A stretch of DNA of 24,448 nucleotides, taken from an uncultured Pseudoflavonifractor sp. GTDB taxonomy: Bacteria > Bacillota > Clostridia > Oscillospirales > Oscillospiraceae. Of this stretch, positions 1 to 8,370 are shown piece after piece. How positions within the stretch are numbered: position 1 is the first letter of the stretch; every line of letters begins with the position of its first letter. Position numbers and translations under genes: made by a program. Where the stretch lies: NCBI GenBank assembly GCA_904419835.1, contig CAJFTA010000037.1, forward strand, positions 1 through 24,448. The letters run 5' to 3'. Below the pieces are notes generated by a model. It had not been told where the DNA came from, ran no database searches, and saw only the letters and a list, made by a program, of their open reading frames with translations.

Positions 1-1
1 C

Positions 2-331
2 AAAAAGGTGGTCTGCGTGCTGTCGGGCGGCAATATTGACGTGTCCTTCATCCACAAGATCGTGGAAAAAGGCCTTGTTACCCGCTGCCGCCATCTCAAG
101 TTCTCGACCATCATGCCGGACGCGCCCGGCGCGCTCGAGCGCTTCGCGCATCTGGTCGCCGAGCAGAATGCAAACATCATCCGGTTCCAGCATGACCGCG
201 TGCAGGCTGACCTGGACATCGGCGAGGCGATTATCCAGGTTGTCTGCGAAGTCGGCGGTGTCGAGCAGGCCAAGCGGCTGCTGGATGAACTGACCCGACA
301 GGGCTATCAGGTATTTACCTCGCAGATCTGA
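2..331 (+). CDS. ilvA: Threonine ammonia-lyase (threonine dehydratase), C-terminal part
   Basis: Partial gene; the 5' end lies left of the window and the reading frame is open from base 2. The visible 109 residues begin inside the PLP-dependent catalytic domain with the conserved SGGNID motif, followed by the helix IHKIVEKGL. A C-terminal ACT-like regulatory domain then runs from about residue 30 to the end (FSTIMPDAPGALERF, then an amphipathic tail ending in FTSQI). The enzyme deaminates L-threonine to 2-oxobutyrate, the first committed step toward isoleucine, in the cytoplasm. This short arrangement of catalytic domain plus one ACT domain is typical of the roughly 400-residue Firmicutes enzyme. 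A catabolic TdcB-like role cannot be excluded from the fragment. A strong hairpin terminator follows 20 bases after the stop. Confidence 0.9.
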   Translation, partial: KKVVCVLSGGNIDVSFIHKIVEKGLVTRCRHLKFSTIMPDAPGALERFAHLVAEQNANIIRFQHDRVQADLDIGEAIIQVVCEVGGVEQAKRLLDELTRQGYQVFTSQI

Positions 332-351
332 TCCGACAAAACGTCCCAAAG

Positions 352-380
352 CGCCCGCTGCATTGCAGCGGGCGTCTCTC
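352..380. terminator. Intrinsic terminator between convergent ilvA and the pyr/ygiQ operon
   Basis: The arms CGCCCGCTGCA (352-362) and TGCAGCGGGCG (364-374) are perfect reverse complements; the innermost pairs would open into the loop. A T-rich stretch with TTTTT at 382-386 follows on the plus strand, so it should stop ilvA transcription. The stop codon of the convergent minus-strand gene lies at 379-381, so the same hairpin lies directly downstream of that operon. No clear U-tract is present for the minus direction. Confidence 0.8.
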
Positions 381-960
381 ATTTTTCAATATACTGCCGC
401 AGGTACTGTTCCACCGCCTGGGCGGAGGCGTCACAGCGGATGAGGCGGAAGCCGCCGTCCCGGAGGTAGACCGCCACAGTCCCGCCGGTCCGCCAGACGG
501 CCCGCACCTGTTGCCACGGCGTCAGGTCACAGGCCGCGCCGTGGCAGTATGTCAGGCCCTCCGGGTCGAGCCGGACAGTCTGCCGCCCCTCCAGGAGGCT
601 GGCGCAGGTCCCCCGCTCCATCTCCCGGGCCACCCGGGAGCGGACAAAGGGCCGGAATAACGGCAGCCAGACCGTGCCCAGGGCCAGCCCCGCCGCCAGC
701 GGGACAATGAGGGCAGACACCTCCGGCACGTTGACCAGCTCCGGCCACTTCACCATGTGGGGCACCCGGAGGGCGGCCAGCAGCAGGAACAGCACGCCGC
801 ACACCGCCATCAGCACCGTGACGGGCCGCCAGTAGAGCAGGCTCCTGGCCCGGTGCAGATTGACCTGCTCCAGAGCCTGAGCCAGGGAGTCCCGGTCCCA
901 GGTGTAGGTCAGGGTCAGCGGCTGGGGCGCGTCCCCGCCGTCTCGCGGTATGTCCGCCAT
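379..960 (-). CDS. YcxB-like small membrane protein
   Basis: A 193-residue protein with an N-terminal cytoplasmic stretch, two hydrophobic helices (about residues 43-66 and 81-104) and a C-terminal soluble part. The C-terminal part has a beta-rich pattern (TVRLDPEGL, then WQQVRAVWR and VAVYLRDGGFRLI) that matches the YcxB-like fold, proposed here from memory of the family. Its function is unknown. It starts 4 bases after the ygiQ stop, with AGAGGA in the end of ygiQ serving as ribosome binding site, so it is probably translated from the same transcript and is the last gene of the long minus-strand operon. No catalytic motif is visible. Confidence 0.75.
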   Translation of the reverse strand: MADIPRDGGDAPQPLTLTYTWDRDSLAQALEQVNLHRARSLLYWRPVTVLMAVCGVLFLLLAALRVPHMVKWPELVNVPEVSALIVPLAAGLALGTVWLPLFRPFVRSRVAREMERGTCASLLEGRQTVRLDPEGLTYCHGAACDLTPWQQVRAVWRTGGTVAVYLRDGGFRLIRCDASAQAVEQYLRQYIEK

Positions 961-964
961 GGTC

Positions 965-2986
965 TTATCCTCTCCCCCGCCTGCCCTGGTTGGGCTTGGC
1001 GTTCTTCTTGGCCTTGGGCTTGGCCCAGCCCGCCTTGCGGGCGGGTGTGGGGCTGTTGTGCTCCACCCGCTTGCCCGCCTGCTTCAGCTTCTCCTCCGGG
1101 CGCTTCCGGGGTTTGCCGCCCTTCTGCGCCTTATTCTTCTCCCGCTCCGGGCCGTTGGCGCGGTTCTGCCCGCCCTGGGGGCCGTTGGGCCGCACCAGGC
1201 AGTGCTTTCCAAAGCCGATGAGGTCCTCCCGGTGGGCCCGGTGGAGGGCCTCCAATACCAAGGGCCGCTTCTCCGGCCGCTTCCACTGCATGAGCGCCCG
1301 CTGCATGGCCTTGTCGTGGGGATTGGTGGGTACAAAGACCGGCTGCATGGTGCGGGGGTCGATGCCGGTGTAGTACATGCAGGTGGACAGGGTGCCGGGT
1401 GTGGGATAGAAGTCCTGGACCTGCTCGGGCTGCCGGCCCGACTTGTTGAGCCACTCGGCCAGCTTCACCGCGTCCTCCAGAGTGCAGCCCGGGTGGGAGG
1501 ACATGAGGTAGGGCACCAGATACTGCTCTTTGCCGTACTTCTGGTTGAGCCGCTCATACTTCTGCCGGAACTTCTCATAGACCTCGATGTGGGGCTTGCC
1601 CATATAGTCCAGCACCGAGTTGACGCAGTGCTCCGGCGCCACCTTCAGCTGGCCGGAGACATGGTGCTTCACCAGGTCGGCGAAGAACTCCCCGCTCTTG
1701 TCCTTCATCATGTAGTCAAAGCGGATACCGGAGCGAATGAAGATCTTCTTCACGCCGGGGATCTCCCGCAGCTTCCGCAGGAGCATGAGGTAGTCGGTGT
1801 GGTCCGCGTCCAGGTTGGGACAGGCCTCGGGGGACAGGCAGGCCCGGTTTTTGCACAGGCCCGCCTTCAGCTGCTTCTTGCAGGCGGGGCGGCGGAAGTT
1901 GGCCGTGGGCCCGCCCACATCGTGGATATACCCCTTGAAACCGGGGTGATGGGTCAGGGCGGTCACCTCCCGGATGACGCTCTCGTGGCTGCGGGAGGAG
2001 ATAATGCGCCCCTGGTGGAAGGCCAGGGAGCAGAAATTGCAGGCGCCGAAGCAGCCCCGGTTGTGGGCCACCGAGAACCGGACCTCCTCAATGGCGGGCA
2101 CACCGCCCATGCTGTCGTACATGGGGTGGGGTTCCCGGACATAGGGCAGCTCGGCCACCAGATCCAGCTCCTCGGTGGTGAGGGGCATGGCGGGCGGGTT
2201 CACCACCAGCAGGTCCCGGCCGTGGCGCTGGAGGATGGCCCTGCCCACGATGGGGTCGTGCTCCCTGTACTCAGTCATGTTGGCCTCGGCATAGGCCCGC
2301 TTGTCCCCCGCCACCGCCTCAAAGGACGCCACCTCCACCATGGGGTAGGCGCAGGCGGAGGGATTGTCCGCCAGGAAGGCGGTGCCCCGCACGTCGGTAA
2401 TCTCCCCGATGGGCGTACCGGAGACCAGACGGGCGGCAATCTCCTTGGTGGCGGTCTCTCCCATGCCGTAGACCAGCAGGTCGGCCTGGCTGTCCAGCAG
2501 GACGGAACGGCGGACCTTGTCGTCCCAGTAGTCGTAGTGGGCAAAGCGGCGGAGCGACGCCTCCAGGCCGCCGATGACCACCGGGATGTCCCCAAAGGCC
2601 TCCCGCACCTTGTTGGCGTACACCACCACCGCGTGGTCCGGCCGCAGACCCGCCTTGTTCCCCGGGGAGTAGGCGTCGTCCTGGCGGCGGCGCTTGGCCA
2701 CCGTGTAGTGGGCCACCATGGAGTCGATGTTGCCGCTGGAAATGAGGACAGCCAGTCGTGGACGGCCAAGTGCTGTAAAGCTTTCTACCTTGCGCCAGTC
2801 CGGCTGGGCCAGAATGGCCACGCGGTATCCCTCGTGCTCCAGCAGGCGGGAGATGATGGCCGGGCCGAAGGAGGGGTGGTCCACATAGGCGTCCCCGGTG
2901 ATCACCAGAAAGTCATAGGAATCCCAGCCCCGCTCCGCCATATCCTGTTTGGAAACCGGCAGAAACTGCCGTGCGTCAATGCTCAT
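965..2986 (-). CDS. ygiQ: YgiQ family radical SAM protein
   Basis: A 673-residue protein. The N-terminal region has the family signature (residues 25-45, YDFLVITGDAYVDHPSFG) and a B12-binding-like Rossmann segment (IPVVIGGLEASLRR, about 134-148). The radical SAM core starts near residue 300 with the cluster motif CFGACNFC (Cys312, Cys316, Cys319), which binds a [4Fe-4S] cluster and S-adenosylmethionine. The tail from about residue 595 is very rich in Lys, Arg and Pro and may contact RNA or be disordered. Such tails are usual in YgiQ proteins. The reaction catalysed by the family is not established. It follows the phosphatase/GNAT gene by 82 bases, a gap that holds a hairpin but no convincing promoter, so it may be part of the pyr transcript. 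Confidence 0.93.
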   Translation of the reverse strand: MSIDARQFLPVSKQDMAERGWDSYDFLVITGDAYVDHPSFGPAIISRLLEHEGYRVAILAQPDWRKVESFTALGRPRLAVLISSGNIDSMVAHYTVAKRRRQDDAYSPGNKAGLRPDHAVVVYANKVREAFGDIPVVIGGLEASLRRFAHYDYWDDKVRRSVLLDSQADLLVYGMGETATKEIAARLVSGTPIGEITDVRGTAFLADNPSACAYPMVEVASFEAVAGDKRAYAEANMTEYREHDPIVGRAILQRHGRDLLVVNPPAMPLTTEELDLVAELPYVREPHPMYDSMGGVPAIEEVRFSVAHNRGCFGACNFCSLAFHQGRIISSRSHESVIREVTALTHHPGFKGYIHDVGGPTANFRRPACKKQLKAGLCKNRACLSPEACPNLDADHTDYLMLLRKLREIPGVKKIFIRSGIRFDYMMKDKSGEFFADLVKHHVSGQLKVAPEHCVNSVLDYMGKPHIEVYEKFRQKYERLNQKYGKEQYLVPYLMSSHPGCTLEDAVKLAEWLNKSGRQPEQVQDFYPTPGTLSTCMYYTGIDPRTMQPVFVPTNPHDKAMQRALMQWKRPEKRPLVLEALHRAHREDLIGFGKHCLVRPNGPQGGQNRANGPEREKNKAQKGGKPRKRPEEKLKQAGKRVEHNSPTPARKAGWAKPKAKKNAKPNQGRRGRG

Positions 2987-3032
2987 GGTTTTCTCCCGTA
3001 AAGCAAAATACTATTACATATTTAGATGCAGA

Positions 3033-3058
3033 GGCCATACAGATTATTCCGTATGGCC
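3033..3058 (-). other. Intercistronic hairpin between the phosphatase/GNAT gene and ygiQ
   Basis: GGCCATAC and GTATGGCC form a perfect 8-bp stem around a 10-base AT-rich loop, 10 bases after the stop of the phosphatase/GNAT gene. No T-run follows on the minus strand, so it is more likely an RNA-processing or partial-attenuation element than a full terminator. This leaves open whether ygiQ is co-transcribed with the pyr genes. Confidence 0.45.
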
Positions 3059-3068
3059 CCGCCGCGCT

Positions 3069-4232
3069 TTAAAGCTCCTGCGGCTCATATCCGATGTACT
3101 TTTCCATCAGGTCCAGCGGAACCCGGGTGCCCTGGGCCTGGCCGATTTTCCGAAAGCCATAGCGCTTATAAAACCGCTGGGCCACATGGTTGTCGGGCGC
3201 GCAGCGCAGCCGCAGTCTGTCCCGGCCCATGGGTCGGTACACCGACACCGCCTCTCCCAGCAGTTGGACCCCCAGCCCCTGCCTGCGGCGGTTTGGCAGC
3301 ATGTAGAAGAAGGGGATATACCCCACCCCCTGCTCCCTGTCCCGCTCCGTGGCCAGCTGGATGATGCCGGCCATCTCGTCCCCCATATAGGCGGCGGTCA
3401 CCGCCCGGCTGTCCCGCCGGCACTGCTCCAGCGCCTCCCGGACAAAGCCGTCCCCGTCGAAGTGGGTCAGGGAACCGTGGATATCCACCCACGCCTCCTT
3501 ACGGGCCTGGTAGTAGATCTCGCTGTCGCGCTCCATGTCCAGAGGCGCGAACCACAGGTTGGGCTCGGCGGCGTTGCCGTCCCGGTGGCGCCACCAGGTC
3601 TGGTGGGCCAGGGTGGAGATCTCCTCGGGCAGATGGCTGTTGTCGTTCTCAAACACTATCCTTGCCCTTCCGTCCTCCACCTCCACGCAGGTGACGGCGG
3701 TGTTGTCCGCATGGCCCAGGGTGCGGATCTCCCGGGGATCCATGCCCCGGATGATGCCCTGGAGCTGGCGGATGACCGTGCCGTGGGAGAACACCGCCAC
3801 CGTCTGGCCGGGGTGGGCCCGGGCGATGTCCATCACCGCGCCGTACACCCGCTCTCCCGCCTGGGCGAAGCTCTCCCCGCCCGGCGCCTGGAAGTCGGGG
3901 GACGCCGTATTGAACTGTTTCATCCGCACCCCGTCCCGGCGGAGAATGCCGCCCCAGGGCATGTCCTCCCAGTCCCCCAGGTTGATCTCCCGCAGGGCCG
4001 GAAGGGTGTGCAGCTCCAGGCCGTGGGTCTCATAGACGGCCCGGGCTGTGGTCATGGTGCGGAACAGATCGCTGGAGTACGCCGCGTCAATATGAATCTG
4101 CGCAAAGCGGCCGGCCAGAGCGGCGATCTGCCGGTAGCCCCGCTGGGTGATGAGGCTATTGTACCAACCGTGGGCCCGGCGGTACAGGTTGCCCTCCGCC
4201 TCCGCGTGGCGGACAATATAAATTCGGGTCAT
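3069..4232 (-). CDS. Fusion of histidine phosphatase (phosphoglycerate-mutase-like) and GNAT acetyltransferase
   Basis: A 387-residue two-domain protein. Residues 1-195 are a histidine phosphatase: RHAE at 8-11 holds the phospho-accepting His9, REINLGDWE (81-89) supplies the acid/base Glu82, and FSHG (148-151) gives the second histidine, His150. Residues 225-387 are a GNAT fold with the acetyl-CoA loop RRQGLG (316-321) followed by NHVAQRFYKRYGFRKIG. The two parts are in one frame with no internal start needed, so the fusion is real at the DNA level. The substrate of neither half is known. The gene begins 33 bases after pyrD with a good ribosome binding site (CAGGAGT), which suggests co-expression with pyrimidine synthesis. 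A housekeeping role in removing a phosphorylated metabolite is possible but unproven. Confidence 0.85.
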   Translation of the reverse strand: MTRIYIVRHAEAEGNLYRRAHGWYNSLITQRGYRQIAALAGRFAQIHIDAAYSSDLFRTMTTARAVYETHGLELHTLPALREINLGDWEDMPWGGILRRDGVRMKQFNTASPDFQAPGGESFAQAGERVYGAVMDIARAHPGQTVAVFSHGTVIRQLQGIIRGMDPREIRTLGHADNTAVTCVEVEDGRARIVFENDNSHLPEEISTLAHQTWWRHRDGNAAEPNLWFAPLDMERDSEIYYQARKEAWVDIHGSLTHFDGDGFVREALEQCRRDSRAVTAAYMGDEMAGIIQLATERDREQGVGYIPFFYMLPNRRRQGLGVQLLGEAVSVYRPMGRDRLRLRCAPDNHVAQRFYKRYGFRKIGQAQGTRVPLDLMEKYIGYEPQEL

Positions 4233-4265
4233 GGGACCACTCCTGCTCTCTCTGGATTGGACGCC

Positions 4266-5288
4266 TTACCAGGGCCGCACGGCGCCGGTCAGCTGGGAGA
4301 CCTGGCTCAGGCCCTGCTCCGCGGCGATTTGGGCCAGCTCATCCACGGTTTTGACCGGCGCGTAGGGGTCGGCAAAGCAGGCCGCTCCCACGGACACCGC
4401 CGTGGCGCCCACCAGCATCATCTCCGCCGCGTCCCGACCGTTGGATACGCCGCCCATGCCCAGCACGGGCACCTTTACGGCATTGGCCACCTCCCACACC
4501 ATGCGCACCGCCACCGGAAACACCGCCGGGCCGGACAGGCCGCCGGTGTTCATCCTCAGGATGGGCCGCCGGGTCTTCAGGTCGATCCGCATGCCCCGGA
4601 TGGTGTTGATAAGGGAGATAGCGTCGGCGCCCGCCCCCTCCACCGCACGGGCAATCTCGGTGATGTCGGTCACGTTGGGAGACAGCTTCACCATCACGGG
4701 GACAGTGGAATGCCGCTTGGCCTCCTCCGTCACCTCGGCGGCCAGCTCGGGCCGGGTGCCGTAGGCCAGACCGCCCGCCTTCACGTTGGGGCAGGAGATG
4801 TTGACCTCAATCATGTCCACGCCGGCGGCGGACAGCTTCTCGCACATGACGCCGTACTCCTCGGGGGTATTGCCCGAGATGTTGGCGATGATGCGGATGT
4901 CGATATCCTTGAGCCGGGGCAGCTCATGGGCGATGAAGGCGTCCACGCCCGGGTTCTGAAGGCCCACGGAGTTGAGCATGCCCATGGGGGTCTCGGCGAT
5001 GCGGGGGGCGGGATTGCCCTCCCGGCGGGCGGGGGTCAGGCCCTTGACGCAGATGCCGCCCAGACGGCTGATGTCATAGAGCTGGCCGTACTCCCGGCCG
5101 AAGCCGAAGGTGCCCGAGGCCACCACAATGGGGTTCTTCATGGTCATGCCCGCCAGGGTCACCGACATGTCCAGCCCGTCAATGGGCTGGGCAGGGGTCC
5201 AGGGGGCGTCCGTCTCCGGCTGCTTTTCCGGACGTTGGCCGGCGAACTGCTCCGCCTGGGGCAGCCAGGTGCGGTTATACTCAGGCAT
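4266..5288 (-). CDS. pyrD: Dihydroorotate dehydrogenase B, catalytic subunit (class 1B)
   Basis: FMN enzyme that oxidises dihydroorotate to orotate in UMP synthesis and passes electrons through PyrK to NAD+. After an N-terminal extension the barrel starts at about residue 41 (MSVTLAGMTMKNPIVVASGT). NISCPN (163-168) holds the active-site Cys166 typical of class 1 enzymes, and GMGGVSNGRDA near the C-terminus is the FMN phosphate site. The start at 5288 overlaps the pyrK stop by 8 bases and lies 9 bases after GAGGAGG, so it is well supported. The alternative start at Met41 (5168) has no ribosome binding site. The protein therefore carries about 40 extra, Pro- and Glu-rich residues compared with the usual 300 or so. 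The overlap suggests translational coupling, which suits a heterotetrameric complex. Confidence 0.96.
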   Translation of the reverse strand: MPEYNRTWLPQAEQFAGQRPEKQPETDAPWTPAQPIDGLDMSVTLAGMTMKNPIVVASGTFGFGREYGQLYDISRLGGICVKGLTPARREGNPAPRIAETPMGMLNSVGLQNPGVDAFIAHELPRLKDIDIRIIANISGNTPEEYGVMCEKLSAAGVDMIEVNISCPNVKAGGLAYGTRPELAAEVTEEAKRHSTVPVMVKLSPNVTDITEIARAVEGAGADAISLINTIRGMRIDLKTRRPILRMNTGGLSGPAVFPVAVRMVWEVANAVKVPVLGMGGVSNGRDAAEMMLVGATAVSVGAACFADPYAPVKTVDELAQIAAEQGLSQVSQLTGAVRPW

Positions 5289-6060
5289 TCCAGTCCACCT
5301 CCTCTGCGGGGAAAATGGGGCCGTCCTTGCAGACGTGCTTCATGGTGCCGTCGGCCATGGGGGTGGCGCAGCCCAGGCAGGCACCCACACCGCAGGCCAT
5401 CCGCTCCTCCATGGACACCTGGCATGGCACACCCAGTTCCCTGGCTACGTTCCAGACGGAGCGCAGCATGGGCTTTGGGCCGCAGGCCAGAACGGCTGTA
5501 AAGTCTCTATCCTTCTCAAGCACCTGGCGGACCAGGGCGTCCACAAATCCGTGGCGGCCCATGGTGCCGTCGTCGGTGGCCACCAGCACCTGGGCGCACT
5601 CCTGCTTGAAACAGTCCAGCAGGATGGCCCGCTGGGCGGTGCGAAAGCCCAGGATAGCGGTGGAACGGCCCATGGTATACTGGGCGCAGCCCCGCATGGG
5701 GGGCACACCGATGCCGCCGCCCACCAGCAGATAGCGTCCCTCCGGCTCCATGGCAAAGCCGTTGCCCAGGAAGCCCAGCACATCCAGGTACTCCCCGCAC
5801 GCCCGCCGGGCCAGCCAGTCGGTGCCGGCGCCCCGCCGCTCAAAGACAATGGCGACGGTGTCCTCCGGCTCGCCCTCCATGCAGGCGCAGACCGAGATGG
5901 GCCGGCGGAGGAAGCTGCCCTCGCCGCACTTGATGTGCACGAACTGGCCGGGGGCCTTCCAGGTGTCCCGCACCATGGAGCCCGCCTCCAGCACCATATA
6001 GACCGTGTCCGGGTTGAGCCAGACCTTCTGGACGATTTTACACTTTGTCTCGACCTTCAT
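5281..6060 (-). CDS. pyrK: Dihydroorotate dehydrogenase B, electron-transfer subunit
   Basis: A 259-residue FAD/[2Fe-2S] protein of the ferredoxin-reductase family. It shows the FAD-binding RRPIS (52-56), the nucleotide-binding GGGIGVPP (114-121), ACGPKPML (192-199) for NAD binding, and the four cluster ligands Cys223, Cys228, Cys231 and Cys244 in the pattern CGVGACLGC plus a later C. It takes electrons from PyrD FMN through the iron-sulfur cluster and FAD to NAD+. It lies between pyrF (11-base gap) and pyrD (8-base overlap), the standard order in Firmicutes. The length is normal and all key residues are present. Confidence 0.96.
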   Translation of the reverse strand: MKVETKCKIVQKVWLNPDTVYMVLEAGSMVRDTWKAPGQFVHIKCGEGSFLRRPISVCACMEGEPEDTVAIVFERRGAGTDWLARRACGEYLDVLGFLGNGFAMEPEGRYLLVGGGIGVPPMRGCAQYTMGRSTAILGFRTAQRAILLDCFKQECAQVLVATDDGTMGRHGFVDALVRQVLEKDRDFTAVLACGPKPMLRSVWNVARELGVPCQVSMEERMACGVGACLGCATPMADGTMKHVCKDGPIFPAEEVDWNA

Positions 6061-6071
6061 GGGCGTTCACC

Positions 6072-6995
6072 TCAGCCCATCTTCACGTAGGCGCCGATGG
6101 CGTCCCGCATGGTCTCGGCAGCGGCGCGGGCGGCATCCTGGAAGTCGCGGCCGTCTCCGCCGGTCTTCTGCCAGGCGCACATAATGGACCGGGAGGCGTT
6201 GACAATGGCGCCGCAGCCCTTCTTGTCAAAGGCGTACTGCACGTCCTCGGCGGTGCCGCCCTGGGCGCCGTAGCCGGGCACCAGGAAGAAGGTGTGGGGC
6301 ATCCGGGCCCGCAGGTCCTTCAGCTCCTCCGGCCAGGTAGCGCCGGTGACCGCGCCCACGGGGGTATAGCCGTACTTCCCCTCCAGGCCCTCTCCCAGCG
6401 TCTCCACCATGTCGCCCATGCGCTGGTAGATCAGGCTGTCGCCGGCGGCCACGTTCTGCAGCTCGCCGGAGCCGGGATTGGAGGTCTTGACCAGCACGAA
6501 CATGCTCTTGTCGTTGGCCTTGCAGGCGTCCAGGAAGGGCTTGAGGGTGTCGGAGCCCATGTAGCCGTTAAGGGTGACGCAGTCGGCGTCAAAGACTTTA
6601 TAGGTCTCCTCCTCCACCTTGGTGCCCGCCAGCCAGCCGTCGGCATAGGCCTGGGCGGTGGATCCGATGTCGCCCCGCTTGATGTCTGCGATGACAAAGA
6701 GGCCCTTCTCATGGGCGTAGTCGATGGTGCGCTCCATGACCTCCATGCCCCGCCAGCCCAGCCGCTCATAGTAGGCCGCCTGGGGCTTCACAGCGGGCAC
6801 CACGTCGCACAGAGCGTCAATCAGGCCCCGGTTGAACTGCCACACCGCCTCGGCGGCGCCGGCCAGGCCGGTGCCATAGTCCCGGTAGGCCGCCTCCAGA
6901 ATATGGGCGGGAATCTGCTCGGGCTTGGGGTCCAGACCGGCCACAGTGGGGTTGTGCTTCTCCAGAATCTTCTCCTGCAAAACGTCGAAAGACAT
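6072..6995 (-). CDS. pyrF: Orotidine-5'-phosphate decarboxylase, type 2
   Basis: Final enzyme of de novo UMP synthesis, which decarboxylates OMP. The 307-residue length and the N-terminal TVAGLDPKPEQIP mark it as the longer type-2 group rather than the 240-residue form. The catalytic array DIKRGDIGSTA sits at about 104-114 (Asp104, Lys106, Asp109), and VVPAVKPQAAYYE (65-77) contains a further substrate-binding Lys. ATG is preceded by AGGAGG at 7 bases. It starts 41 bases after pyrC and ends 11 bases before pyrK, inside the pyr operon. Confidence 0.96.
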   Translation of the reverse strand: MSFDVLQEKILEKHNPTVAGLDPKPEQIPAHILEAAYRDYGTGLAGAAEAVWQFNRGLIDALCDVVPAVKPQAAYYERLGWRGMEVMERTIDYAHEKGLFVIADIKRGDIGSTAQAYADGWLAGTKVEEETYKVFDADCVTLNGYMGSDTLKPFLDACKANDKSMFVLVKTSNPGSGELQNVAAGDSLIYQRMGDMVETLGEGLEGKYGYTPVGAVTGATWPEELKDLRARMPHTFFLVPGYGAQGGTAEDVQYAFDKKGCGAIVNASRSIMCAWQKTGGDGRDFQDAARAAAETMRDAIGAYVKMG

Positions 6996-7036
6996 AGTGT
7001 TTCCTCCTGCTCTCTCTTAATCTATGGTTCCGGCCC

Positions 7037-8320
7037 TCAGGGCTGGTCCTGATATACAATTTTGCCGCCGACCACGGTGTACTTCACCCTGCCCTTCAGC
7101 TCCATGCCGGCAAAGGGGGTGTTGCGGCCCTTGGAGTGGAATTTCTCCGGGTCCACCGTCCACTTCTCATCCGGGTTGAAGATCACCAGGTCGCCGTCCC
7201 CGCCGATGGCCAGGCGGCCCTTGTGGGGGATGCGCAGAATACAGGCCGGGTTCATGGTCATCTTCCGCAGAATGTCGGACAGGCCCATCTCCCCGGTGTG
7301 GTACAGCGCCGTGAGGGTGACGCCCAGGGCGGTCTCCAGGCCCACCATGCCGCTGGGGGCCTCGGTGAGGGGCCTGCCCTTCTCCTCGGCGGAGTGGGGC
7401 GCGTGGTCCGTGGCGATGGCGTCGATGGTGCCGTCCTTCAGGCCCTCGATGATGCCCTCCACGTCCGACTTGGTGCGCAGGGGCGGGTTGACCCTGGCCA
7501 TAGTGCCCTTGGTCAGGATTTCGTCCTCGGTGAGGGTAAAATACTGGGGGCAGGTCTCGCAGGTAATCTGCACGCCCTTGCGCTTGTAGCGCCGGACGAT
7601 GGCCACCGACTTGGCCGTGGAGATATGGCAGATGTGGACGGCCGCGCCGGTCTCCTCGGCCAGCATGGCGTCCCGCATGACCTGAAGCTCCTCGGCGATG
7701 GCGGGCCGCCCGTCCAGCCGAAGCTGGCGGGAGATGCGCCCCTCATTCACCGCCCGGTTGCCCACCATGTCCGCGTCCTCACAGTGGGAGAGGACGGTCA
7801 GATTGTGCCGGTGGGCCAGAATCAGGGCGTCCCGCAGCAGGTTGGCGTTCTGAACAGGCACGCCGTCGTCTGACAGCGCCACAGCCCCCGCCTCCCGCAG
7901 GGCGGCCGCGTCGGTGAGCTCCTGGCCCTTCTGCCCTTTGGACACCGCGCCGATGGGATACACCCGCACCAGCCCGGCCTCCTCCGCCTTCTGGCGGATA
8001 AAGGCCACCTGCTCCGGGCTGTCGGTGACAGGGCGGGTGTTGGCCATGGGTGCAATGCCCGTGAAGCCTCCGGCCGCCGCCGCCCGGCAGCCCGTCTCAA
8101 TGGTCTCCTTGTACTCAAAGCCGGGCTCCCGCAGATGGACGTGCATGTCGATGAGACCGGCGCACACCACCATCCCCCGGGCGTCAATCACCTGAGCGTC
8201 CGGCTCCCGGATATCACTGCCGATGACGGCGATTTTCCCGTCCTCGATCAATATGTCCATCACTCCGCCGATACCCCCTACGGGGTCAACCAGCTTTCCC
8301 TGGCGGATCAGCAGCTTCAA
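7037..8320 (-). CDS. pyrC: Dihydroorotase
   Basis: Zinc amidohydrolase that cyclises N-carbamoyl-aspartate to dihydroorotate. The 427-residue length and the motif DMHVHLREPG (58-67, with metal ligands His60 and His62) place it in the Bacillus-like class I family. MANTRPVTD (92-100), SHCEDADM, HICHIS and ATDHAPHS follow as the further metal and substrate motifs. It is the first gene of the minus-strand operon. The ATG at 8320 follows AAAGGAG with a suitable gap. About 190 nt of untranslated leader with a terminator-like hairpin lies upstream, which suggests expression is set by attenuation. Confidence 0.96.
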   Translation of the reverse strand: MKLLIRQGKLVDPVGGIGGVMDILIEDGKIAVIGSDIREPDAQVIDARGMVVCAGLIDMHVHLREPGFEYKETIETGCRAAAAGGFTGIAPMANTRPVTDSPEQVAFIRQKAEEAGLVRVYPIGAVSKGQKGQELTDAAALREAGAVALSDDGVPVQNANLLRDALILAHRHNLTVLSHCEDADMVGNRAVNEGRISRQLRLDGRPAIAEELQVMRDAMLAEETGAAVHICHISTAKSVAIVRRYKRKGVQITCETCPQYFTLTEDEILTKGTMARVNPPLRTKSDVEGIIEGLKDGTIDAIATDHAPHSAEEKGRPLTEAPSGMVGLETALGVTLTALYHTGEMGLSDILRKMTMNPACILRIPHKGRLAIGGDGDLVIFNPDEKWTVDPEKFHSKGRNTPFAGMELKGRVKYTVVGGKIVYQDQP

Positions 8321-8370
8321 AATACCACTCCTTTCCGCGTACAGCGGTGAAGTTCCCGCCTGTGCGCACC

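Noticed and set aside
950..3001. Long plus-strand open frame of 683 codons opposite ygiQ
   Set aside because: It is the antisense shadow of ygiQ in high-GC DNA, with low-complexity Gly/Leu/His/Val composition and no family motif.
2949..5501. 850-codon plus-strand open frame opposite the phosphatase/GNAT gene and pyrD
   Set aside because: It spans the antisense of two clear genes and is His/Gly/Ala-rich without any recognisable domain; a codon-usage artefact.
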